A DNA stretch of 64,000 bases from Galerina marginata (taxonomy: Eukaryota; Basidiomycota; Agaricomycetes; Agaricales; Galerinaceae), in NCBI GenBank assembly GCA_023014335.1, contig JAECYW010000017.1, positions 434,001 through 498,000 on the forward strand, in the 5' to 3' direction. The translations under genes were made by a program, and so were the position numbers. Positions 23,343 to 32,828 of this stretch are shown here, piece after piece (within the stretch, counting starts at the first letter, position 1; every line of letters begins with the position of its first letter). The notes under the pieces are model-generated. The model did no database searches. It was not told where the DNA came from and saw only the letters and a list, made by a program, of their open reading frames with translations.

Positions 23343-24780
23343 AGGGCCGGAAATGCCGAGGTTGCTGTGGAGTATAACAGCTGCGCCCAGGTACTTCGTT
23401 CGCATATCAGCAATTCCAATTTCAGTTTGACAAATATTCTTTCAATGAGATTCGTGGCTAGTTCCATGGTCGGTGGTCGATGTGAGTGATCTATCTCTCC
23501 CTCTTTCTTCAATTGATATATCTTCGGATTCGCTATGTAGATGTCGTAGAACGGGTTAGAAAGCAAGGACCGATTTTCCAACTTTTGGAGGTCAAGGATA
23601 GCCTTTCTGGTGAACGTAGGGTAATCAATGTCATTACCCGATCTCAAGTTCCAGATTCTCGCCTAGCCGGGGAAATAACCTGGCTTCAATGCCACAGGTC
23701 TTCGGACGGTCGGTAAGTTTGTTCTGACATGGCTTCTCTCTTTTCTGAACGTATTAATGTGGTTTTGTTGCAGTCATGCGGAATTCTGTTCGGAATTCCG
23801 AGATGCGTTGTATGTCTATCTGGAGTTTAAATGTCCGGCGAAGACTCTCAAGGACGTGCTTGCTGATCGTGATTTGTATGTCTCGAAACGCCACGTTAGA
23901 GAGATTTCTAGTCAGCTGGTCAACCTGCTTCATGGTATTGGTCTCTCCTTTCCAGAAATGTTTGCGCTGACAGGTCAATGTAGGGCTGCATTCCGAATCG
24001 ATTACCCATACAGATATTTCCCCAGGGAATATAGAATTTGTGGATGGGACGATAGTCCGGGAGTTGTTTTACCAGGAAGACGGAACATTTGGTTATCGGG
24101 TAAAGTTGATCCTCTAAGCCCTCTTATGTTTTGTGGAACGCTGACTGCGACGGTAGAATGTTCTGAATTCATCTCAAGTTCGTCTGTCCTTTTACGGCGT
24201 TATCGGTATCGCCGACGTTCGTTTTGCGGGTGAGGATCAATATCGATCACCCGAGGCCGTTTTTAGTGAGTGTCACTTGTGATGTTGGATCGTCTATGTC
24301 AATTTTAATTTTTGTAGACCTGAAACTTCAAAATAAGAGCGATATCTTCTCCCTGGGTTGTGTTATTTTCGAAATGGTGACCGGTCGCCCTTTGTTTCCC
24401 GAATGTACAGCAGGACTGTTTTACAAACGAGAGAAGGCGATCCTTTTCGACTCTGTTCTTGGGCCTTTTCCGGACGCGCTTATTCGTGACATTCGATCGT
24501 GTACTATGGGTATTTTTAAGAAGTCGTTGTCAGAGCTGTCCGACGTCGATTTCCGTATGTCGTCCGCTGTTGACAAATTTGTTGATTCAGCGCTTCCTCT
24601 GAGAGTGAGTGGGTTAGCTTCGGTGCTTTTCAGGAGCTGACCTCGAATTACCATGTGCAGGCCTTGATTCGCAACGAATACGCTCTCGATGTCATAGAAT
24701 CTATGGTTGATTTGGATATGCGTCGTCGTGTCTCTTTGCGAAATCTTGGTAATTACGCCTTTTTTAGTCAGTATGATTAA
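23343..24780 (+). CDS. Divergent protein kinase, possible pseudokinase (multi-exon)
   Basis: The first supported exon ends at 23481. Exon two (23541-23712) gives the N-lobe YVVERVRKQGPIFQLLEVKD and RRVINVITRS, where the usual Val-Ala-Val-Lys strand has Asn instead of Lys and the glycine loop is poor. Exon three (from 23774) gives EFKCPAKTLKDVLADRDLYV and VREISSQLVNLLHGI. The catalytic loop ITHTDISPGNIEF keeps HxD and Asn. The metal motif region reads GIADVRFA (DVR for DFG), then EDQYRSPEAVF. The C-lobe reads NKSDIFSLGCVIFEMVTGRP, ending MRRRVSLRNLGN and a stop at 24778-24780. It pairs with the kinase at 18.4-19.9 kb on the opposite strand. Loss of the Lys suggests a scaffold or weak enzyme. 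More 5' exons may lie at 22,830-23,060. Confidence 0.62.
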
Positions 24781-26060
24781 GCACTCGGTAAAGGATAAAC
24801 GTCGTTTTATGTTGTGTTGTTGGAGTAATTGTTTTTTATTTGTTATCTGCAATTTGAGCAGTCGTCGTCTGCAAGGACGTTAATAATTTGTTGTTCGATC
24901 TATCTGATATAATGAGCCCTATTTATAGGGCTCGTTCTTTTATTGTCCTGACCCAGCCAATTTTTGGCCTTGTTACGCTTATTTAGCCCGCAAAACCCGC
25001 GACCTATTTTTAGGCTTGCTTCTATTTCCGTCGTTGTCGGTGTTCAATGTTCAACTTTCAACTTCTCACCTTGCTCTCACCACTCTCCTCTCCTCCTTCC
25101 AGACGTGTCTCCCGCCCATCCGCCCATTTCCCTGCCCTCACCTGACATTGCCTAAAAGGTGCCCTGCACCGCTCCGAGTGCCCATCCCCTCCAATGAGGT
25201 CTGTGGGCCCGAAACTGAAGGACGTCGAGTGGGGTGAAATACACTAGGAAATAAACTAGGTACGTCGGAAAAAATGAGCCCCACTGTGCAGCTTACCCAC
25301 ACCTCAGCACACCCCAGCGCCACTCAGCATGTCGCCACTCCATGACACTCCGAGTTTGCCCCCATGTTACAGCAAGGACGCCTGGATGTTGGGAAACCTG
25401 GCACCCCCGCCTTTTGGGTGAGTACTTCCTGACAAAATAGGTGCTTTCGCTCATCCACCTCGTTGACGTAGCCGCCGCAATCATACTTCTTCCAGGCTAA
25501 AGCAGCCTCACGTCCGCCTCCTCGACAACCATGGATACGGTTAAAGCCATCCCACCTCGTCGCCATGGCTGAAGCAGCCACAACACATTCAACAACTTGG
25601 GCATCGACGTGGATACAACAGTAACCACTGCCACCTTTGCTTCCACCTGCACCGACATAGTTGATGCCTCCACTACAGCCTACGATGCTGATGCAGGTGA
25701 CGCCACTGGCACGCCTCCGCTTCCTCCCCACGTCGGCTAATGCAGGCCCACGACCGCCTCTTCGAGCGCCGTGGATCCAGTCAACTGCCCCACTTCGTTG
25801 ACCGTGGCCGCCCTCGTCACACCGCCTCCACACATTGAATGACGTCCACGCAGATTCACATGCACGACCCCGCCATACCGCCACCACCTCTAACTTCTCG
25901 ATGTGCATGGATGATGATGACGCCACGCTGCGTCTCCCTCTGATGTCGGCGCGGATGATTTTTTTGGTGGAAAGGCGGGGGAGTGGGTGGAAAGTTTGCT
26001 CTAGATTTGCTTTCTATCTCGACAGTATCATCGGTCTTCATGTCAATAACTAGCTTGTAT
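24781..26060. other. C-rich inserted sequence without a gene, with hairpin at its left edge
   Basis: Composition switches abruptly at about 24,960 from G/T-rich to C-rich on the + strand and returns at about 26,050. The interior has loosely repeated units such as ctcgacaaccatggatac, and open frames on both strands are low in complexity, so I call none. A hairpin (24914-24933) stands just outside. The stretch resembles the interior of the long-arm element at 35,976-41,648 in composition and may be a relic of something similar. Confidence 0.4.
24914..24933. repeat. 8-bp hairpin, perfect arms
   Basis: gagcccta, loop ttta, tagggctc (24914-24933). It sits between the stop codon of the divergent kinase gene and the C-rich insert. 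It could act as a transcript-end structure or mark an insertion edge. Confidence 0.5.
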
Positions 26061-26086
26061 TCGGTCTATTGTAGTAATATATCGTT

Positions 26087-26440
26087 TTGTTGAAGGGTAC
26101 AAGGAAACAATGTCCATTCAATATTGCTGAGACTGGGACGACCTTTCGGTTGACGGAATATTATCCCGACCGTGGAAATATTATTGTTGGTATTATAGGT
26201 GTTGATGTGGTGGTATGCGATCTGGACAGGTCTTTTCATGAGCGACGAGTAGTGTTTGCAAGTTTTCGGCTTTTTAAGACTGCGCATATAAAAATATGGT
26301 ATTGTAGTACAGCGCCCGCGCAATGTGAGCTTGAAATATTGGACATAGATAGGATAGTGTACAGCGGTAGTAATGTCCAGGTAAATGGACGGAGTTGGCT
26401 CGGAATAATGAAGTTGGAAAAGTTACTGAATGCGATGTAA
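26087..26440 (+). CDS. Hypothetical short open frame
   Basis: This is a 117-codon frame with mixed, protein-like composition (GTTFRLTEYYPDRGNIIVGI, then IVYSGSNVQVNGRSWLG) but no ATG at its beginning, so it would have to be an internal or last exon. No family is recognised and no partner exon was found. It could be coincidence. Confidence 0.22.
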   Translation: MLKGTRKQCPFNIAETGTTFRLTEYYPDRGNIIVGIIGVDVVVCDLDRSFHERRVVFASFRLFKTAHIKIWYCSTAPAQCELEILDIDRIVYSGSNVQVNGRSWLGIMKLEKLLNAM

Positions 26441-26521
26441 CGCGATTGGAGGAAGAGATAGTCAATAATTGATACATGGGCATTGACGGACCTGATTGTG
26501 TAGCTAGTGAAATTGTTATCT

Positions 26522-28826
26522 TCAGTTCTTCAATGGAAGTTTGACGTCTTTTTCTTTGATTTTCTGGCCGGAACGGAGCTTCCAGTTGTTAGACTTGGTC
26601 GCCCTGTTTCCGCTGTCGTCAGTCATTTCGACGTCGTTGTCGATTGCATGTCGTTTGTCGAGGTGGGGGTCGTCGTCAACCGGTTCCTCGGATAACGCTC
26701 GTTTCCCTAGACGGACAGGAGCTGGTAAGGTGATAGGTCAGGAATACTGACAAGGCTGATCAGATGTTTTAGTTTACTCACCGTCGAATACTTTGATGGG
26801 GGTGCCGAGCTCAAGGGGCTCGCAGTCGTACGCGTCGGCCTCTGTGTGCGAGTACGTGCCTGTATCGGAACTAATAAGATGGTCAGGAAGTCTCCCTACC
26901 CGTATGATTTCGATCGGAACAAGTTCTGGGTACCACGTTTCTCCCCCTACAATGAAATGAACTTTGAACGAAATTCGTACGATATCGTTTTTCCGAAAGT
27001 CCGGTTCGTTGGTCTCCTCCAACTTCCTGGCGATATTGTCCGTGAAATCATAGTACATGGGCCTTTCAGGGTTCGGAATTTGGTGGAGATCTGCAAATGT
27101 TTCCACAGCTTGTGAGATCCATGGGTGAAGCACTAGTAGCTACCACTCTGTGTGATATAACATAGGCAAGTGCCTGCACAGGCATTTATTTCCAGCCCAC
27201 CTTTTCAAAGATATGAAATACTATGGCAAACCCATTGACATAGACCTGTGTTATTGTCCCAGGCTATGTTTTTGCCTGCCAGGCTTTATTTCATTGCCCT
27301 CCTAGGACGATGTTTTTGCCATGTTTTTGATTCCCAAGGCCTGTGTTTATGCTGTGTTTTTGCTTGCTAGGCCGATATTTCATTGTTGCCTAACACTGTG
27401 TCATTTCTATGTCTTTCCCTGCTAGGCTGATATTTCTTTGCTTGCCTAGGGCAATGTTTTTGATATTTAACTGCTTGCCAGTATCTTATTTCATTGCCTG
27501 CCTGGTGAATATTTATTTTTCCTGTGAGATATGATTATGTAATGTTTTGATGGCTCATAAAATTGCCTTTCCCATGCTCTCACACTTGTTTCCTCATCAA
27601 ATTATGGCCTCAAATTGAAACATTTCATAGGATCAAAGGTCACACCCCTGCCAGCATGTGCCTCAAATATCACATCAAAATAACATAGATATCTCACATA
27701 ATCAACCAAATATGCTTACCTAGAGATGTGACATAGAATTAACAGGCAAGTAAAACATCGTCAAAACATTGCCCTAGGCAAGCAAAGAAATACCAGCCTA
27801 GCAGGGAAAGACATAGAAATGACACAGTATTAGGCAACAATGAAATATCAGCCTAGCAAGCAAAAACACAGCATAAACACAGGCCTTGGGAATCAAAAAC
27901 ATGGCAAAAACATCGCCCTAGGAGGGCAATGAAATAAAGCCTGGCAGGCAAAAACATAGCCTGGGACAATAACACAGGTCTATGTCAATGGGTTTGCCAT
28001 AGTATTTCATATCTTTGAAAAGGTGGGCTGGAAATAAATGCCTGTGCAGGCACTTGCCTATGTTATATCACACAAGTGGTAGCTACCACTCGGTGAAGGG
28101 TATAAGGGGCGGAGGAGCGAGCGCCGTCTCTGGAGTTGTAGGGTGTGCGTCGCGTGAATACTTTGGATCCAAGTATGTATTTGGATCGCGTCGTGGGGTC
28201 GCGACCGCTTTGCCATGCCCTCCTGTGCCGTCCGCTCTTATTGAAAGTTGGTTGCGATGTTACATGGTCTTCCAGAGTCTGTAGGAATGAGATCAGGTAA
28301 GGTTCTGTCTGTATCGGAGGGGTTAATAGACTTACTCGGATGTGTCTCCAAAAAGAATCGTCGGTGGTAGTGTCAATGGCGTACGCGAACTCGCATTTGA
28401 AGCCTGGGGTATCTTGTCTATGTTGACGTGTGAGGTGCGATGGTTAGCCTGAGATATGTGATGTTGATAAGGGTTTTAACGCACATACGACCCTCTGGGG
28501 TCCCGGGTGGTGCTGTCCGACCCTCTGGGACAAAATTCCCGGTCTCCAGATGCGATCCCCATGCCCAGATGCCTGCGTGAACCATGACCGCTACCTTGTT
28601 GTTGTCTTTCCTGTAGAGCTGTGTTGGTATATTCAGTTTCCGTGCTATCGCTCAAATGAATATGGCTTGCCATCCACCGAGAATTCGTTCCGGTTGGCTT
28701 TGCGACAACTAATGGATCGTCAGTGGACAGCGACGAGACCGCTTCCTCGAACGAGATTTCGGTTTCGCGGAAACGTTTGCTTTGCCATTCGGCAATGGTA
28801 TCGAGAATTTCCTGCGTGTGCGTCAT
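26522..28826 (-). pseudogene. Gene with conserved beta-rich module, interrupted by the foldback element
   Basis: On the minus strand, exons read MTHTQEILDTIAEWQSK (ATG 28826), then a PGFKCEFAYAIDTTTDDSFW exon, then TLEDHVTSQPTFN to SSAPYT at 28,092. The frame resumes beyond the foldback at 27123 with LHPWISQAVETFADL. The conserved core is KNDIVRISFKVHFIVGGETW followed by PIEIIRVGRLPDHL, and the last exon is basic, ending at 26522. Deleting the foldback with one 7-bp duplicate leaves the frame open, so the gene was intact before insertion. From memory, similar modules occur in many agaricomycete proteins of unknown role near mobile DNA. The alternating hydrophobic strands could form an OB-like or small barrel fold, which is inference only. 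The product is now broken. Confidence 0.55.
27131..28091. mobile_element. Foldback (long inverted repeat) element, copy 1, 961 bp
   Basis: The two arms, about 325 bp each (27,131-27,455 and about 27,765-28,091), are inverted copies around a spacer of about 310 bp. The left tip reads CACTAGTAGCTACCAC; the right tip on the other strand is GAGTGGTAGCTACCAC, and it contains the 14-base palindrome gtggtagctaccac. A 7-bp target duplication GGTGAAG flanks it (27124-27130 and 28092-28098). It contains no protein-coding frame, so it is non-autonomous. Both arms are rich in short motifs such as tgcctgccaggc and tgttttt. It lies inside the beta-module gene and defines the left end of the tandem unit. 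Confidence 0.9.
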
Positions 28827-29228
28827 TAGAGGTGTGGTTGTGGGATGAGATGAAGTTAAGCTGCTTGTTCCACGGCTTTTATACCTTTGGTTCTTTGCAC
28901 GAAGGCAATTTTTTTTTTTTTTCAAGACGAGTTCAAAGTCTGGTGGTTGGAGCAACGTTGGTTGTGGTCGACAGTGTTCCGAATGACTTACGATAAATTT
29001 TTGTCAATGTGGTAGTGTGGGTGTTTGTTTGTGATGCTGTGTTTGGCGCCTGGGATCTCGGTGACTTTCTGCGAACCCGTTTTCGATTCGGTGAAAGACG
29101 TGGAGGGCTTCGGTATACTGAAATGGTTCTCTATATGGGGAAAATCGGTTTACTCTGGCGATGTTTCAGCGGTTTCGCGAGGTCGGTTTAAATATCTATG
29201 CTGTTTTTGAATATCACTACCTACTTTC

Positions 29229-30373
29229 ATGACCTCCCTCAGCCCAAAAGATGGATTCATGACGTTGATCGCCTGCATGCCGGAGAACGTTATCTTACGG
29301 ATTTTCTCTCATGTCTCTCTCCATCATCTTAGGTTGCTGATGAAGGTATCTTGGTTGACGCGCAACCTCGTTCGTTATTATAGCGCGCATGCGTGGAACT
29401 TTGACCGCGCTTTCCGTGTTTGGTTCCGTGATCTGCGGGGGTTTAAGTCTTTGCTCTTACGCCATGACGCCGTCGTATCGGGTTCATTCGCCCTCCAGTT
29501 TTTTGACCGCAGTCGTTATGATGGAAGCGACATGGACTTGTATGTCCCGGAAGCCAATATTCACCGAGTTCGTTCCTGGGTCTCAAAACAGGGATATATT
29601 TTGCAAGACGACGGGGAGCGCGTTAGTTCCGCCTCCAAATTCTACGATTCGCACCGCCCCCGTCGACGCGGTCCACCTAGGTCGATCTCGTCAGTTTTAA
29701 ATTATGTCAGGAAGGAACGCTTTTGGAACGGGACTGTGGACCGCAAACACGTACAGATAATAGGTCTGACGATACTTCCAGTGTCTCACATACTATACGA
29801 ATTCCATTCCAGTACGTGCTTATAGTGTACCCCGCATCGTTGATACTGATTACTCGGTGTAGCTGCCGTAATAAATTTCATTACCTCTACAATGGCTGTA
29901 TCCGTATTCCCGAAGGCGACATTATTAGATCGCAGGTCCTACATCGTTCGGGACTGGCGTGAAGACAGACCCAGTAGCATCGGGTGGATTGAAAAGTATC
30001 GGGGACGTGGGTTTGATGTGGTGGCGGACTGCCTGGAGGACGACCTTAGGGCGATGTTAGGTCGACGCTCGGCTGTAGACGACAGGTCTTGGATTATCCC
30101 GTTTGGAGGTGGGTCGGCTCTGTATTCTTCTCTAGGAACTTTGCTGATTTACTTCTGGACCATTCCCCCTTTGCTTTCTGTTTTTTGCTTTGTTATATCG
30201 CTTCTCTGTTTTGTAACATAGGAACCGGGAAGTCTTTTATTTTCCAGGAGGAGAAAAACAGGTATGCTCTGTCGTTCACTGTTGCTGGGGTGCCTGGCCC
30301 GTCGGTGGAACGACGCATCAAACTCAATCGAACTTCTGTCCGTTCCGTTGGTGGATTGGAAAATCGACAATAA
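29229..30373 (+). CDS. F-box plus nucleotidyltransferase-like protein (3 exons)
   Basis: Exons 29229-29811, 29863-30108 and 30222-30373 join in phase with good GT-AG sites. The N-terminus holds an F-box-like stretch (CMPENVILRIFSHVSLHHLR). Next is a nucleotidyltransferase-like core, AVVSGSFALQFFDRSRYDGS followed by DMDLYV, in which a Gly-Ser and two Asp separated by one residue match the active-site pattern of the pol-beta NTase fold. The third part includes EFHSTAVINFITSTMAVSVF and WIIPFG-GTGKSFIF. I recall many agaricomycete proteins of this type, uncharacterised and often near repeats. What is transferred, if anything, is unknown. It is divergent from the beta-module gene (about 400 bp between starts). 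The coding sequence is intact in both tandem units. Confidence 0.72.
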
Positions 30374-30506
30374 ATTGGTATCTACGTTTGTTTACACATT
30401 GCCCCGGCGAATAAGTCCAGTATGTAGATTTCCGAGGTTATGGAGCCATCTGGTAGTATTTATTTTTGTAAGGTTCATGTCTGTACAATACTGGGTAGAA
30501 AAGTTC

Positions 30507-31030
30507 TTACGCTTTGACTAGGAGGATTATGTATTCTGTTTCAGTGTTTAGAATGTCTTCTTGAGACCCGGACTGGTCGAATTTGGTCACGATGAGGTTA
30601 CCGACCCAATGCTTCCCAAATAGAGCTTTCAATGCAGCGTTGGGCGGAGCGGTAGCGTATCCTTTCGATAAGATCATTCTCCATTCATTGCGCAATTTGA
30701 ACGGGGGTCCCTGGAATGCACGTTATTCTAGTATTGAATGCACCATTGGGGAACATCCGGGAAACGTCGAGCATGTTGTTGTAGATTGGATTGTATGTTA
30801 GGTGGATATAATCCATACTTCCTCCCGTCGTAAAAATTGCGCACTGGTGACGCTTGAGGTTTAGCTACGTTGTAGTTAGCAAAGTTTCTGATGTGGAAGT
30901 CTATACGATTAAACTCACTGTAACTATGGCGTCGGATAAAAGCCTGACCTCCTGAGACGATAGTGTCTCTTCCTCTATGATTCTGTAAGGAGACATAGAA
31001 GGATACTTTTTGGAAATGGATTAGCTTCTA
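30507..31030 (-). CDS. Hypothetical protein, frame broken by a G-run difference
   Basis: On the minus strand one frame at 30507-30695 reads LRNEWRMILSKG then FGKHWVGNLIVTKFDQSG and ends at 30507. In unit 1 it is cut off upstream by a run of five G at about 30,705-30,709. Unit 2 has four G there and reads on into MDYIHLTYNPIYNNMLDVSR. Unit 2 in turn has an extra G near 53,786 that breaks the downstream half. Each unit thus supports a different half of one reading frame. An upstream exon may read GRDTIVSGGQAFIRRHSYSE (about 30,900-30,970). Family not recognised. Confidence 0.35.
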
Positions 31031-32828
31031 ATGCTCGTGGTAAGGATGCTCATACATCTATGAGCCAGGGTTGCTCTTGGTTGTTTGAAGAATGGACTGG
31101 AGGAGCGTTCATATTGGGGTGGATATGCAATGTACTAGTAGCAGGATATTCGGTTGATAAAAAAAGGGTAAATCGTCTTTGTATTTATACCCCTGAATAG
31201 CTCGGTTATTGCAACAATATGTGTGGGACGCTAGCATGCGTAAGGCTGTTTCTAAGGCTTTCATGAACCGTACTTGGTTTTTGTTTCGATTTTACTTGTT
31301 TTATTTCAATTTATTGTTCGATTGTCCCCGTCTTCCTTGTTACGCGTATGCCTGAGTGTGTCCGCATCCATTTTTTTCTAGAAATCTTGACAGTCTTGAG
31401 ATGCCGACCTTCCAAAATCACGATGGTGTCCGTGGTTGTCAGTGGTGAAGTCCGTTTGCCAACATTGCTTGAACCGGTACCCATAAGCTACGTTTTCAAC
31501 AGGTTTGACAGGTTCGAATTGTTAAGGCCGATGAGCATTATTTCTGAGAGGTAGGACGGTCGTTCCGTGTATTTTCTCTCGAGATGGAGTACTCGCCGCA
31601 TTTGGATTGCGGCGCTTGATTACACCCCAGAAAGGGAATTAGTATCCTGGGATCCCGTCGCCGATCTGAATTGTCGCCATGTCTCGCAGTACGGATGTTC
31701 GGGTGAAGTGCGGATCGGGAAAGGTAGATCGGTACCTCGGAAATAGGTTCCGCACTGATTTCAGTGTCAGCTGTCTGACAGCGAGCGATTCCGATAGCCA
31801 TTCTTTCCTATGTTTAATGATTTGACAGGATAACAGTGTCAATTATCACATCGATGTGACTCGATAGATTTAATATCACTGTGAAGTTATTATTTTGAAC
31901 GATGGATGCGTAGTTGGACCTGCAGTCGGGTAATGCGCAGGAAACTAAGCTTTTGATTATTTGAGGTCGGTAGGACAATTTGACCGTTGTCCTCGATCTT
32001 CGCGGTGGAACTCATTGCTGGTTTGAAGTTGCCTTGCCCTTCCCACACGGCCGACATGTCGTGTATCATCGGATCACCCTTGAGGTGTTTAAGCGATATC
32101 GGTGTCCTACCGACGGTCTTGTCTTGAAGTCAGCAAGGCTTGAATGTTTGTGGGGAAGCTAGCTCATATTTATAAAGCTAGCGAAGGGTCAGATTCTTCC
32201 CCAGCTGTATGTTGAAAATCTTTCCGAAGTAAATGATGAATTAAGGACCGATTTATTTCTAGGGTCTTCTTTTCGGAGTAGTCCCAGTGCGCAGGAGGGT
32301 CGGTGTTGTATGGCAGTGATTTAATCCCTTATTGTCAGTTATGATCATGGTTGAGCGTTCTGGAATTGGGTAGTCGGGTCAGGATGTCCGATATCCGTGT
32401 GGTGTGTGGTGAACGTGTGAGTAGATTCGCAACATGACACTACAACGGAATCTGAGATTATTTGTGCCCGTTTTGTTCTGACTATTTTCCGGTATTTTCG
32501 GGCATTGGTGCTGTGGTAGAATAGAAGGACGGTTATTTTTTTGGTAGTTTGAATTCTGGGCTAAGTTGAAGGGTTGGCTAATTGTGCCTATCGGCGAGAT
32601 ATAATGTTTGGTTGTGTCTGGATCATTTGCTTTACTATTTTGGGTACGATGTGCCCAAATGGGGCCAGCTATGGGTCGGTGATCTCGGGTATATTTAGTA
32701 TAAAAGAGTCTGTCGAACAGCGTAGAGGTTATCTTTCTTAAACGCCCCACAAAGTCGAAATATCATCCTCGCTAGTTGTCGATTTTGTCTCTGTAAACAG
32801 TCCAAGAAATCATAACCAGCACGGCCGT
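31031..32828. other. Region without a supported gene
   Basis: About 1.8 kb upstream of the Helitron gene. Small minus-strand frames at 31639-31842 and 32379-32750 differ in length between the two units because of one-base changes, and neither shows a domain. A palindrome-like gctagctcatatttataaagctagc occurs at about 32,158-32,182. A TATA-like tatttagtataaaag (32691-32705) precedes the Rep ATG by about 125 bases and may be its promoter. Confidence 0.4.

Noticed and set aside
25324..25926. 200-codon minus-strand open frame
   Set aside because: It is low in complexity (Gly, Arg, Val, Cys) and lies in a C-rich insert where several frames are open by composition. No motif or splice partner.
27131..28091. 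Foldback as a Helitron end or hairpin of the Rep element
   Set aside because: It has a 7-bp target duplication and symmetric arms, which Helitrons do not have. It is a separate element.
30222..30245. GTGKS as a Walker A motif in the F-box/NTase protein
   Set aside because: It lies at an exon start near the C-terminus with no Walker B and no P-loop fold context, so it is probably coincidence.
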